From NCBI RefSeq assembly GCF_000378985.1, contig NZ_KB905370.1, positions 4,113,342 to 4,177,341 on the forward strand: a stretch of 64,000 nucleotides of DNA. Reading direction: 5' to 3'. The notes below the pieces were generated by a model, which was given only the letters and a program-made list of their open reading frames with translations, ran no database searches and was not told the origin of the DNA. The DNA comes from Ensifer sp. BR816. Lineage in GTDB: Bacteria; Pseudomonadota; Alphaproteobacteria; Rhizobiales; Rhizobiaceae. Below are positions 33,690 to 42,620 of the stretch, piece after piece. A program made the position numbers and the translations under genes. Within the stretch, counting starts at the first letter, position 1. Each line of letters begins with the position of its first letter.

Positions 33690-33715
33690 AAAAAAGGCCG
33701 GGCGTTACCCCGACC
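33690..33715 (-). terminator. Rho-independent terminator of cspA
   Basis: On the minus strand GGTCGGG-GTAACG-CCCGGCC (33715-33696; one G-T pair) is followed by TTTTTT (33695-33690). It lies about 100 bases past the cspA stop. Confidence 0.78.
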
Positions 33716-33814
33716 TCCTCTTGAGCGCCGTGCGTCCCTCAGGCGCGCAACGGCGCTATGTCATTCAAGCGCTCCCTGCCAGTACATCCGTGGTCAGCGG
33801 AGGCGAATGACAAT

Positions 33815-34024
33815 TTAGGCGGCTCGCAGATTGTCCGCCGAGCTCTTGCCGGACCTGTTGTCGCGGACGACGTCGTAGGTCACCTTCTGACCCTCGACGA
33901 GCGAGCGCATTCCGGCCCGTTCAACCGCAGAGATGTGGACGAACACGTCCGTCGTGCCGTCGTCGGGCTGAATGAAGCCGAAGCCCTTGGTGCTGTTGAA
34001 CCACTTTACCGTGCCTGAACTCAT
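33815..34024 (-). CDS. cspA: Cold-shock domain protein
   Basis: A 69-residue OB-fold protein. RNP1 (KGFGFI) and RNP2 (VFVHI) are intact, after the usual [13 protein letters not shown] start, so it should bind single-stranded RNA/DNA as an RNA chaperone. Many rhizobial copies respond to growth phase or stress rather than cold alone. The candidate promoter at 34150-34179 implies a leader of about 120 bases, typical of csp mRNAs. It has its own terminator. Confidence 0.95.
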   Translation of the reverse strand: MSSGTVKWFNSTKGFGFIQPDDGTTDVFVHISAVERAGMRSLVEGQKVTYDVVRDNRSGKSSADNLRAA

Positions 34025-34149
34025 AACGATTCCCGTTCAATCGGTGGAAATTACGGACGAATATACGCCCGGCTTGATCGATATTTGAGAGGAAATCTGA
34101 CGAAGCGCTTTGGCGCGTAGACAAAGGTCTCAAGCAATGTTCGACGCGG

Positions 34150-34179
34150 TATATATAGACGCTGCTTTCCGATATGCAA
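34150..34179 (-). promoter_or_regulatory. cspA: Candidate cspA promoter
   Basis: On the minus strand TTGCAT (34179-34174) and TATATA (34157-34152 or 34155-34150) are spaced by 16 or 18 bases. Transcription would start near 34145 and give a long 5' leader. Confidence 0.5.
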
Positions 34180-34233
34180 TGGCGAAACCAAATTTAATCG
34201 CCGACGTCGCCTGCGCGTCGCGCCCTCTGCCTT

Positions 34234-35664
34234 TCATTCAACCGGCGACGGGGTGGCGCCGGATTCCCTCGCCAGCAGCGCCTCGATTTCGCGGGCGACA
34301 AAAACCGCATGGTCAGTCACTTGCGGCAGCCCCATCAATTCGCCGAACGTGCCGCGCGCCAGCGGCCCGGCGATAAAGAGGCTCGCCTCCACGCGGCCTC
34401 CTGAACCGACGGCGCGGGCGTGACGATCGCAGGCGATCCCAAGGCCGGTTTCGCAAGGGCTGAGCACGCCTTCTTTCTCGAGTTCCGCCAGGAATGGCTG
34501 AGATTTCAGGATGTCTCCATGGGCGGGGCCGGTGGTCACCACGACCGCGTCCACGGCGATCAGGCGCAACGCGTCGAGGCCGCGCTGCCGGAGATCGACC
34601 CTGATTTCCCCGTCCTCGATCGCCGCCGATGCGATGGAGGCGGCAGCAATCTCAAGTCGACCTCCTTCGATCGCCTGGTCCAGCACGTATTCGACCTGGG
34701 GCGCGATGCGGAAGCGATGCACGTCCCAATGGGCGCGCGCCAGGCGGGCGATGCGGCGACGCTCGACGACCGGCAGGGCCTGCCAGATCTGCTGGCCCTG
34801 CGCCCGCACGGCATCGATGACCGGATGCCAGCTCAACCCCTGTCGCCGGGCATCCCGCAGCGTCCGGCGAATGCGGCGAAGAAGCTCGGATGCGCGGGCG
34901 ATCGGTTCCGAGACGAAATCGCCGAACGGGTCCTGTGCGACCGACGGGTGACCGCGGGACCGCAAGCCGCGCCGCGATATGGAAATGACAGGGCCGCGGT
35001 GGCCCCTTTCCGTAAGGGCGGCAATCACGTCCGCCGCCGTCAGGCCATTGCCGACGACCAGCACCCGGTCTTGCGGCGCGATGCCGTCCAGTGCATCGGC
35101 CCTGGTCGAATCGGCAACCAGTTTCGGAGAGGACGAAAGCGGCAGTAAAGCCTTGGGCAACGTCGGCGCCGGATGGGTTGCCGCAAGCACGACGATGTCG
35201 GCGGCAAGCGCTTCGCCATCCTCGGTCAGTACCGCCCATCGGCCTGCCGATCGGCCGACCTTGCGCACGCGCTGGCGCCGGTGCTCGATCGCTCCGCGCG
35301 CAACATAGGGGGCGAGTTCGGCCGCGACATAGTCGCCGAACACGCAACGGCGCGGATAAGCGACGCCCTCGGCGCTATAAGCACCCGGGTCCGTGGCAAC
35401 CGTATCGGCGCGGACGATATAGTCGGCGAAGCTTTCCGGCTCGTCCGGATAAAGGCTCATTTTGAAGGCAGGAACGTTGATGCGATGCGCCGGCTCCGCC
35501 GTGTCGTAGGCAAGCCCGGCACCGAGCCTCTCGCGCGGTTCGAAGACGACAATGCGTGCCCGCCGCCCGGCGCCGAAGTTGAGTGCCAAATGCAGGGCGG
35601 CGGCGGCACCGCTGAAGCCGCCGCCAATGATCGCGACAATAGGCAAAGACGCACTTTTCCGCAT
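34234..35664 (-). CDS. FAD/NAD(P)-binding oxidoreductase
   Basis: A 476-residue flavoprotein. ATG 35664 (MRKSASLPIVAIIGGGFSG) sits just before the dinucleotide fold; GAGGG is four bases upstream. An upstream ATG at 35736 is possible. The FAD site is IIGGGFSGAAAALHL with the acidic FEPRERLGAGLAYDTAEP segment; a second nucleotide site appears as VLVVGNGLTAADVIAAL, and ATG-like VVVTTGPAHGD lies near the end. It matches the NAD_binding_9 group of uncharacterised oxidoreductases. The substrate is unknown. It stands between cspA and the pectin locus without an obvious link to either. Confidence 0.7.
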   Translation of the reverse strand: MRKSASLPIVAIIGGGFSGAAAALHLALNFGAGRRARIVVFEPRERLGAGLAYDTAEPAHRINVPAFKMSLYPDEPESFADYIVRADTVATDPGAYSAEGVAYPRRCVFGDYVAAELAPYVARGAIEHRRQRVRKVGRSAGRWAVLTEDGEALAADIVVLAATHPAPTLPKALLPLSSSPKLVADSTRADALDGIAPQDRVLVVGNGLTAADVIAALTERGHRGPVISISRRGLRSRGHPSVAQDPFGDFVSEPIARASELLRRIRRTLRDARRQGLSWHPVIDAVRAQGQQIWQALPVVERRRIARLARAHWDVHRFRIAPQVEYVLDQAIEGGRLEIAAASIASAAIEDGEIRVDLRQRGLDALRLIAVDAVVVTTGPAHGDILKSQPFLAELEKEGVLSPCETGLGIACDRHARAVGSGGRVEASLFIAGPLARGTFGELMGLPQVTDHAVFVAREIEALLARESGATPSPVE

Positions 35665-35816
35665 GCCGCCCTCGCTTTCTTCCCGTCCTGCGACGTAAGG
35701 CTCGCATGCAATCGGCTCGGAGGAAAGATGTCGCATGGCGACGCGAGAAGAGATTCATTCATTAGAAGAGATCGAAGTAAAGGCTCGAGTGGCCGTAATG
35801 GCCCTGTCCCTAAGCC

Positions 35817-36584
35817 CTACCGCGCGAGCCAACCGCCATCAACGGCCAGAACCTGCCCGGTGACATAGCTGCTCGCAGGGGACGCGAAGAACAGAACCGC
35901 AGTGGCGAGATCGCCTGGCTCACCCCAGCGACCGCAAGGAATGCGCTCGAGAATGGCACGGTGGCGGTCGGGATCGTTGCGCAGCGCTTCGGTGTTGTCG
36001 GTCACCATGTAGCCGGGTGCGATCGCGTTGACCGTGATCCCCTTGGCGGCCAATTCGTTGGCCATCAGCTTGGTGAGCCCGGCCATGCCATGCTTGGACG
36101 CCGTATAGGAGGCGACGCGGATCCCGCCCTGGAAGGACAGCAGCGAGGCGATGTTGACGATGCGCCCCTTGATGCCCCGCTCGATCATATGCCGCACTGC
36201 GGCCTGCGAGAGGACGAAGCCGCTTTTCAGATTGATGTTCAGGACGTCGTCCCAATCTTCCTCGCTGAAATCGGTGAAGTCGGCGCGGCGAATCTGACCG
36301 GCATTGTTGATGAGGATGTCGACCGATGCGCCGCCTTCGACGAGACCGGCAAACATCTCCGATATGCCGCTCGGGTCTCTGAGGTCGTAGACGACTTCTT
36401 CAAATCGCCGTCCCAGCGCCTCGACTATGCTGCGCGTCTCGGCCATTTCCCGCGACCCCAGCCCGATGATGTCGGCGCCGGCGGAGGCGAGCGCCAGGGC
36501 CAGGGCCTGCCCCAGGCCGGTGCGCGCGCCGGTGACCAGCGCCCGTTTGCCGCTGAGGTCGAAGAGATTGGCCGCCGCGGTCAC
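35817..36584 (-). CDS. kduD: 2-dehydro-3-deoxy-D-gluconate 5-dehydrogenase (KduD)
   Basis: A 255-residue short-chain dehydrogenase. The start is GTG 36584, which overlaps the kduI stop as GTGA, with GGGGGA seven bases upstream; the longer frame reads into kduI. The cofactor motif TGARTGLG, NNAG, the catalytic Ser region IASLLSFQGG and YTASKHG are visible. KduD reduces 2,5-diketo-3-deoxygluconate to 2-keto-3-deoxygluconate (KDG) in pectin and uronate breakdown. KDG kinase and aldolase are not in the window. Confidence 0.87.
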   Translation of the reverse strand: MTAAANLFDLSGKRALVTGARTGLGQALALALASAGADIIGLGSREMAETRSIVEALGRRFEEVVYDLRDPSGISEMFAGLVEGGASVDILINNAGQIRRADFTDFSEEDWDDVLNINLKSGFVLSQAAVRHMIERGIKGRIVNIASLLSFQGGIRVASYTASKHGMAGLTKLMANELAAKGITVNAIAPGYMVTDNTEALRNDPDRHRAILERIPCGRWGEPGDLATAVLFFASPASSYVTGQVLAVDGGWLAR

Positions 36585-37429
36585 CGGATATCCCCCATCG
36601 GCACGAAATCCATGTCCTTGAAGGACTTGTTGTCGCCGGCCATGCTCCAGATGAAAGCATAGGCCGAGGTGCCGGCGCCGCAATGGACCGACCAGGGTGG
36701 CGAAACGACCGCCTGTTCGTTGCGGACGATCAGGTGACCGGTCGCCTCCGGCCGACCCATCAGGTGGACGACGAAGGCGTCCTGCGGCATTTCGAAGTAG
36801 AGATAGGCTTCCATGCGGCGGTCATGCGTATGCGCCGGCATGGTGTTCCAGACGCTGCCCGGCTCGAGCCGCGTCAGGCCCATCAGCAACTGGCAGCTCT
36901 CAACGACATCCGGATGGATGTACTGGTAGAGCCTGCGCTTGTTCGAGGTTTGCCCGTCACCGAGATTGAGCTCGATCGCTTCCACCTTGCGGATCTGCCG
37001 GCCCGGAAAGGCGGCATGCGCCGGCGCGCTGTTGATGTAGAACTTGGCGGGCGCCGAAGGGTCGACGCTTTCGAAGGAGACGTTCCGTGTGCCCATGCCG
37101 AGATAGAGCGCGTCCTGGAAGCCGACTTCGAAACTGGCGTCATCCGTCCGGACGATCCCCGGACCGCCGATATTGATCAGCCCCAGTTCGCGCCGTTCCA
37201 GCAGGAATTCGCCGCCGACGACCCGGGCCATGTCCTCGCCGAGCCCGATCGCCTGCCGATCCGGCATCACGCCGATGATGAGCAGCCGGTCGTAGTGGGT
37301 ATAGACCGCATTCGCGCTCCCGGGCGCAAACAGCGCCTCGATCAGGAAATTCTGCCTCAACTCGCCGCCGGTCATGGATTCCGACTGCGAGTAGTGAACC
37401 GCATGGCGAACAGTGATCGACGACTGCAT
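36581..37429 (-). CDS. kduI: 5-dehydro-4-deoxy-D-glucuronate isomerase (KduI)
   Basis: A 282-residue cupin isomerase, the standard length for KduI. Zinc ligands are in PAHTHDRRMEAYLYFE and VHCGAG near residue 247. It isomerises the unsaturated monomer derived from oligogalacturonides (5-keto-4-deoxyuronate) to 2,5-diketo-3-deoxygluconate, the KduD substrate. GAAGAGG lies before the ATG. It follows the binding-protein gene after a 92-base gap with a strong hairpin, and is translationally coupled to kduD. Confidence 0.93.
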   Translation of the reverse strand: MQSSITVRHAVHYSQSESMTGGELRQNFLIEALFAPGSANAVYTHYDRLLIIGVMPDRQAIGLGEDMARVVGGEFLLERRELGLINIGGPGIVRTDDASFEVGFQDALYLGMGTRNVSFESVDPSAPAKFYINSAPAHAAFPGRQIRKVEAIELNLGDGQTSNKRRLYQYIHPDVVESCQLLMGLTRLEPGSVWNTMPAHTHDRRMEAYLYFEMPQDAFVVHLMGRPEATGHLIVRNEQAVVSPPWSVHCGAGTSAYAFIWSMAGDNKSFKDMDFVPMGDIR

Positions 37430-37459
37430 GGCATTCCTCTTCTATTGCTTTTAGCACGG

Positions 37460-37492
37460 GGACGACGCGCCCGCCGATCGGGCACGTCGTCC
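37460..37492 (-). terminator. Strong stem-loop between the binding protein and kduI
   Basis: GGACGACGCGCCCG and CGGGCACGTCGTCC form a 14-bp stem with one wobble pair (37460-37473 and 37479-37492) and a 5-base loop. No T tract directly follows on the minus strand, so it more likely stabilises the binding-protein mRNA or reduces read-through into kduID. Confidence 0.55.
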
Positions 37493-37521
37493 AGCCTTGG
37501 GAGGCTTGGTGAGAATGGTGC

Positions 37522-38799
37522 CTACTGCGACGCCCGGGCTTCGTTGATCTTGCGGACGTCGTCCTCCAGGACCTTGTAGGTCTCATCGAGCGACAATTCC
37601 CCGACGATCAGCTGGCTCATGCGCTGCACGATCTGCTGGTAAAGCGCCGATCCGCCCTTCTGGCGCTCGAAGTCGCGCGCCGCCTGCGGCACGTTCTTCT
37701 TGTTGTCGAGGAACACAGCCATGGCGGATTTGGCGTTCTCACTCGAAAGCTTGTACTGCGGGTCCTTGATTTCGGCGCCGGTCAGGATGACGTAATTTTC
37801 GGCGATCTCCCGCTGGATTTTCTCGGAGCCGAGGAATTCGATGAACTCGGCCACCGCTTCCGGGTGCTTGGTCCGCTTGAAGCCGACGATCGCGGTGGCA
37901 CCGGGCATGGCGTAGCACCCGGCCTCGCCGCAGGGCGCGTTGATCGCCGTCCAATCGAAGGCGTCGCCGATCTTCGTCTGGAACGGATTGACCATCCAGT
38001 TGCCGGCCAGATAGGTCACGACATTGCCGTTGACGAACTCGTCACCCATGTTCTTGTACTGCGATCCGCCGGCCGCACCCCACATCTCCTTGGGGAAACT
38101 GCCGTTCTCCGTCCAGGCCTGGAGATCGGCGATATATTTCTTGGCCGCCTCGTCCGGGAAGCTGAACTTGCCGTCCTTCACATAGGTCGAGCCATAGGAG
38201 AAGGCGGCACCCGAGAAGCGGTGACCCGAGCGGTCCATGGTGAAGGGAACCTGCACGCCCGTCGCCTTCGCCACCCGGGCGGAAGCCTCGACGATTTCCT
38301 TCAATGTCGCCTTCGGTCCCGGCAGGGGCTCGCCGGCCTGCTCGAACAGCGTCTTGTTGACGAAGGGCAGGTTCAGCGTCTGCGACGCCACATAGCCGTT
38401 GATGGAATTCGGTTCGTTGATATTCGGCAGCCGCAGCTGATCAAGGCTTGCGCCGTGAAGCTTGGCGTAGGCTTCCGGATCCTTCATGTGGGGGCGCATG
38501 TCCAGGTAATAGGGCGCGAGCTGCCAATCGGTGATCTTGGCAAGATCGGGGCCTTCGCCGACCGCGAGCTGCACCGGCAATTGCTTGGCGACCGCGTCGT
38601 AGCCGGACGAAACGAAATTGACCTTCACGTCCGGATGGGTGCTCTCGAACTCCTTGCTGAGCTCGGCCATGCGCTGGACATAGCCCTGGTCGTCATCCGT
38701 GAACAGGAACGTGATCGTCTTGGTTTCGGCCTGAGCCGAGGCTGCGCCGACGAGGCCGGCGATTACGAGGGCACTGACGCCCGAAAAGAGTTTCGACAT
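37522..38799 (-). CDS. Sugar ABC importer binding protein (oligogalacturonide type)
   Basis: A 425-residue family 1 solute-binding protein. Two ATGs are close: 38805 directly abuts GGGAGG, while 38799 is six bases away, so 38799 is preferred. A signal peptide (KLFSGVSALVIAGLVGAASAQA) is followed by the mature start TKTITFLFTDDDQG. It serves the ATPase and permeases encoded on the opposite strand at 43969-47125. With kduI, kduD, GH105 and GH28 around it, the ligand is probably an unsaturated or saturated oligogalacturonide. Confidence 0.86.
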   Translation of the reverse strand: MSKLFSGVSALVIAGLVGAASAQAETKTITFLFTDDDQGYVQRMAELSKEFESTHPDVKVNFVSSGYDAVAKQLPVQLAVGEGPDLAKITDWQLAPYYLDMRPHMKDPEAYAKLHGASLDQLRLPNINEPNSINGYVASQTLNLPFVNKTLFEQAGEPLPGPKATLKEIVEASARVAKATGVQVPFTMDRSGHRFSGAAFSYGSTYVKDGKFSFPDEAAKKYIADLQAWTENGSFPKEMWGAAGGSQYKNMGDEFVNGNVVTYLAGNWMVNPFQTKIGDAFDWTAINAPCGEAGCYAMPGATAIVGFKRTKHPEAVAEFIEFLGSEKIQREIAENYVILTGAEIKDPQYKLSSENAKSAMAVFLDNKKNVPQAARDFERQKGGSALYQQIVQRMSQLIVGELSLDETYKVLEDDVRKINEARASQ

Positions 38800-38812
38800 G
38801 CTCATCCTCCCT

Positions 38813-38830
38813 TATGAAAACATTTTCATA
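38813..38830. promoter_or_regulatory. 18-bp operator palindrome, copy 1
   Basis: TATGAAAACATTTTCATA lies 14 bases upstream of the binding-protein start; it is a palindrome with one central mismatch. The near-identical copy at 38955-38972 faces the other unit. The pattern TGAAA-N4-TTTCA suits a dimeric LacI-type repressor such as the one at 47269-48309. Confidence 0.62.
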
Positions 38831-38954
38831 AATCGAACCGGAACTCCTCTGCCAAATTCGATTTTCACCTTTTTGCGACTTGACAGCGCAAACGTCAAGC
38901 TGTTTGTTTTGGCCAAACTTCACGGCAATGTGCTTTAGATGCCGTTTCACAAAA

Positions 38955-38972
38955 TATGAAAATATTTTCATA
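38955..38972. promoter_or_regulatory. 18-bp operator palindrome, copy 2
   Basis: TATGAAAATATTTTCATA is a perfect 18-bp palindrome 20 bases upstream of the 839-residue gene. It differs from copy 1 by a single base. The two copies are 142 bases apart centre to centre, so one repressor could control both divergent units and perhaps loop the DNA. Confidence 0.65.
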
Positions 38973-38992
38973 CGATCGACGGGAGGCGGTCT

Positions 38993-41512
38993 ATGATGGG
39001 CAATTTCCCGGCTAAGGCAGCATCTATTGATCCGACCTATGCGGTTTCGAACGGCGAGACGATCACCGCCTGGATCGTCTCCGATCTGATCAGCGCCGAC
39101 TTCCCCGGCATCGCCGCGCCGGCGGAGGACCGCGTCAACTACCGCTTCATCAACGGCTTCGTCGATGTCGGCGACCTGCCCTGCCGCAAGGCCTTCTGGG
39201 AAGACATGGTCGGCCGGCCGATCGAACCGCATAGCGACTGGCCGGCCGCGCATCTCAATCTTCCGGGCGCCAACCGCCGCGTTGAATTCACCGGCTTCTG
39301 GCATCTCCCGACCCATATCCGCCGCTGGCTGAAAGGCACGTTCCGCACCGATGCCCCGCGCCGGCTCCGGCTCAGGCTCCGGACCTGCGGCGGCGTGCGC
39401 ATCTGGGTGAACGGCCTGGAGCAGACGCGCTTCGAACCCTTCCGCCGCAATGTCGAGAGCGTGTCCGACGTGACGCTCGAGCTTCGATCAGGCGACAACG
39501 ACATCCTGCTGCACACGGAGGACCTTGCCGAAAGGGACACAATCTGGTTCTTCGAGCTCGAGCTTCTGGACGAGGCGCCGCTGACCGTCGTCCTGCCGGT
39601 GCCCCTCGACAACGACGAGGTCGGCCGGCTCGCCGCGCTCGTGCGCGACGTCCGACCGTGCCGCGACGTCTTCGTCGCCTCGGCGCTCGAACTCGACTTC
39701 GACAGCCCGCCCGGAAGCGACCTTCCCGTTCTCGTCGAGGTCGTCAGCCATGGCCACGACCGGGCCGTTCTCGCCCGGGCCACGGCGACCCTCGGTGCCG
39801 CAGAGACCCGCCTTTCCATCCCCGAGACGCTCGACATTCCGGACGGCTATCACGGCGTGCGGATGACGATCGGATCCGGCGCCGGCACCGTGACCCGCGT
39901 CATCGACGCCGCCTTCCTTGGCCGGCTTTCGCCGGCAACGACTGCCGCGGCGCTTGCCGAACGAAAGCGGGCCGCCCTCGATTTCAGTGCCGCTCAAGGC
40001 GCCGAACGCATCGGCCGGGCGCTCGCCATGGTTGCCGCCGGCAGCGACGACCGGGCGACGATCGATCGCCTCATCGCGGTGACACTGCAGTCGATCGACC
40101 GGCGCGAGGATTGTTCGGACTTCGTCATGGTGCCGCTCATCTGGCTCGTCCGCGCCTACGGGGAGCTTGGCCCGGAGACGGTAGAAAAGATCCGGGCATC
40201 GGTCCTCGGCTACCGCTACTGGGTGGACGAGCCTGGCAACGACGTGATGTGGTTCTGGAGCGAGAACCATGTTCTGTGCTTCCATGCGAGCCAGCTGCTT
40301 TCCGGCGACTTTCTGCCGGACGCCGTCTTTACGGCCTCGGGCCGCAGCGGACGCGAGCAGGCAGCCCTTGCCAAGGCGCGTCTCAACCGATGGTTCGACA
40401 GCGTCGAAGCGCATGGCCTGGCGGAATGGAACTCGGCCGCCTATTACCCGATCGACTTCATCGGCCTCCTCGCGCTCGAACATTGGGCCGAGCCCGAACT
40501 CGCAGCGCGCGCCCGGCGCCAGCTCGACCTGATCTTCGAAATGATCGCGCTGCATACGCTCGCCGGCGTTCCGGCGGGCTCGCAGGGGCGCGCCTACGAC
40601 AAGGAATTGCGCGCCGGGCCGCTGACCGAACTTGCCCCCTTCGCCGCGGTCGCCTTCGGCGAGGGCTGGCTGAACGGCGGCGTCGCCTCGCTGCCGATGT
40701 TCTGCTCATCGGACTATCACCCGCCGGCCCATCTCTCGCGCCTCGCCAGGCTGGCGCCCGGTCGCGCCATCGAGGCCCGCTACGCGCAGGGGCTCGATGC
40801 CGGCAAGCTGGTTCTCTTCAAGAACGAGGCCGCGCAGCTATCGACCGTCGTCGATCACAAGACCGGCCAGAAAGGCCACCAGCAGCATGTGCTCGACATC
40901 CGCCTCGCCGGCCATCCGATGGCGCGGCTCTGGGTGAACCATCCGGGCGAGGACGATCCCTGGGGCACCCAGCGGCCCTCCTATTGGGCGGGCAGCGGCA
41001 TTCTCCCGCGGGTCGCGCAGCACCGCGACCTGGCGCTGATGATCTTCGATACGCAGGACCATCGCAACGGCTGGACGCACGCCTATCTCGGGCGCGACGG
41101 TCTCGACGAGATCCTGGTCGAGGACAATTGGCTGATCGTCCGCTCGGGCGCCGGCTTCGCCGCCCTTCACGCCACCAACGGCATCACCATGGTCACGAAG
41201 GGTGCCACCGCCGGACGGGAGGTCCGCTCCGAGGGACGCCTCTGCGGCTGGATCGGCGTCGTCGGCTGTGGCGGCGGCAGCGATTTCCAGCATTTCCGCG
41301 AGAGGGTCCGCTCGACCGTCGTTGCCTTCGACCCCGCTCGCCGCGCGCTTTCGGTCACCCCTCCGGACCGGCCGGCATTGCGCCTCTCCTATGATGGCGC
41401 CTTCTCGATCGGCGGAGAGCATCTCGCCTTCGATCACGGGCAGCCGACGCCCGAGATCACCTTCGACAGCGCCGGTGCCGCCGATCGGCCGGACCGCCTC
41501 TTCTATTCATGA
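38993..41512 (+). CDS. Large protein of unknown family in the pectin locus, possible polysaccharide lyase or hydrolase
   Basis: An 839-residue soluble protein without a signal peptide. GGGAGG precedes the ATG pair at 38993/38996. I do not recognise a named family. The first 190 residues look like beta-sandwich carbohydrate-binding modules (GGVRIWVNGLEQTRF; SGDNDILLHTEDLAERDTIWFFELEL). Residues about 320-620 look like an alpha/alpha toroid, with WSENHVLCFHAS and EWNSAAYYPIDFIGLLALEHW. The last 200 residues are again beta-rich. This layout, with Asn, His and Tyr in conserved-looking spots, recalls polysaccharide lyases. First gene of the unit with GH105 and GH28, so it probably acts on an oligogalacturonide in the cytosol. 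Confidence 0.55.
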   Translation: MMGNFPAKAASIDPTYAVSNGETITAWIVSDLISADFPGIAAPAEDRVNYRFINGFVDVGDLPCRKAFWEDMVGRPIEPHSDWPAAHLNLPGANRRVEFTGFWHLPTHIRRWLKGTFRTDAPRRLRLRLRTCGGVRIWVNGLEQTRFEPFRRNVESVSDVTLELRSGDNDILLHTEDLAERDTIWFFELELLDEAPLTVVLPVPLDNDEVGRLAALVRDVRPCRDVFVASALELDFDSPPGSDLPVLVEVVSHGHDRAVLARATATLGAAETRLSIPETLDIPDGYHGVRMTIGSGAGTVTRVIDAAFLGRLSPATTAAALAERKRAALDFSAAQGAERIGRALAMVAAGSDDRATIDRLIAVTLQSIDRREDCSDFVMVPLIWLVRAYGELGPETVEKIRASVLGYRYWVDEPGNDVMWFWSENHVLCFHASQLLSGDFLPDAVFTASGRSGREQAALAKARLNRWFDSVEAHGLAEWNSAAYYPIDFIGLLALEHWAEPELAARARRQLDLIFEMIALHTLAGVPAGSQGRAYDKELRAGPLTELAPFAAVAFGEGWLNGGVASLPMFCSSDYHPPAHLSRLARLAPGRAIEARYAQGLDAGKLVLFKNEAAQLSTVVDHKTGQKGHQQHVLDIRLAGHPMARLWVNHPGEDDPWGTQRPSYWAGSGILPRVAQHRDLALMIFDTQDHRNGWTHAYLGRDGLDEILVEDNWLIVRSGAGFAALHATNGITMVTKGATAGREVRSEGRLCGWIGVVGCGGGSDFQHFRERVRSTVVAFDPARRALSVTPPDRPALRLSYDGAFSIGGEHLAFDHGQPTPEITFDSAGAADRPDRLFYS

Positions 41513-41519
41513 GTGGACC

Positions 41520-42620
41520 ATGCAGATGAATGAGATCAGCATCGAGCGATCGACGCTCAAGACCACGATCGACAAGGTCGCGGCCGCCTTCAGCCGTCTG
41601 AAGGGCATCAAGGAAGGCCTCGTCGGCGCCGATCATGCCGGCGGCATCCAGTTCGACGAATGGGATTGGGAGGTTGGCGTCGGTCTCTACGGCTTCCTGC
41701 GCCGCGCGCTCGCCACCAACGACCGCAAGGCGATCGACGACCTCGTCGGCTGGTATGCCTGGCAGATCGATCGCGGCCTGCCGCCGCGCCAGATCAACAG
41801 CTCGGCGCCGATGCTGCCGCTCGTCATCCTGACCGAGCATGTCGACCGCCCGGACTTCCGCGCCCTCGTCGAGGACTGGGCAGACTGGCTCGTGCACAAG
41901 CTGCCGAAGACCGAGGATGGCGGCTTCCAACATGTGGTCAAGGAGCGGCTGAACGAGGGCGAGCTCTGGGACGACACGCTGTTCATGGCCTGCCTCTTCC
42001 TCGCCCGCGCCGGCGTCATCTGCGACCGCCGTGACTGGATCGACGAGGCGGTCTACCAATTCATGGTCCACACGCGCTATCTCTCCGACCCGATCACCGG
42101 GCTCTGGTATCACGGCTGGACGTTCAACGGCCGGCACAACTTCGCCAGGGCCTTCTGGGCGCGGGGCAATGCCTGGATCACGGTTGCGATCCCCGAGCTT
42201 TTCGAGCTCGTGCCCTCGCTCAACCCCAGCGACAAGCGCTTCCTCTCCAACGTGCTCGCCAGCCAGGTCCGCGCACTGAAGCGTCATCAGCGCGACGACG
42301 GCCTGTTTCACACGCTGGTCAACGACCCGACCTCGCCGGTCGAGACGTCCGCCACCGCCGGCATTGCCTACGGCATCCTGCGCGGCATCGAAGCCGGTAT
42401 CCTGAGGGAGGAAGACCGCGTCCACGCCGAGCGCGCCTTCAGGGCAGTGCTAGGGCAGATCGACACGGAAGGTGTCGTCCAGGGTGTATCGGACGGAACC
42501 CCCATGGGCCACGACCTCGACTTCTACCGGCGGATCCCCAACCTGCCGACGCCCTACGGCCAGGCCCTGACCATGCTGCTGTTGATCGACGTCCTTCTCG
42601 AGGAGGATGCGAAGCCGTGA
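41520..42620 (+). CDS. GH105 unsaturated uronyl hydrolase (YteR-like)
   Basis: A 366-residue (alpha/alpha)6-barrel protein. The start is ATG 41520, eight bases past the previous stop. The catalytic Asp is in GELWDDTLFMACLFLA, the hallmark of GH105, and ARGNAWITVAI, SPVETSATAGIAYGIL and GQALTMLLLIDVLL are the other conserved blocks. GH105 enzymes remove the unsaturated uronic acid that lyases leave on pectin fragments; the product feeds KduI. It lacks a signal peptide, so the reaction is intracellular. Its stop overlaps the GTG of the GH28-like gene. Confidence 0.88.
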   Translation: MQMNEISIERSTLKTTIDKVAAAFSRLKGIKEGLVGADHAGGIQFDEWDWEVGVGLYGFLRRALATNDRKAIDDLVGWYAWQIDRGLPPRQINSSAPMLPLVILTEHVDRPDFRALVEDWADWLVHKLPKTEDGGFQHVVKERLNEGELWDDTLFMACLFLARAGVICDRRDWIDEAVYQFMVHTRYLSDPITGLWYHGWTFNGRHNFARAFWARGNAWITVAIPELFELVPSLNPSDKRFLSNVLASQVRALKRHQRDDGLFHTLVNDPTSPVETSATAGIAYGILRGIEAGILREEDRVHAERAFRAVLGQIDTEGVVQGVSDGTPMGHDLDFYRRIPNLPTPYGQALTMLLLIDVLLEEDAKP

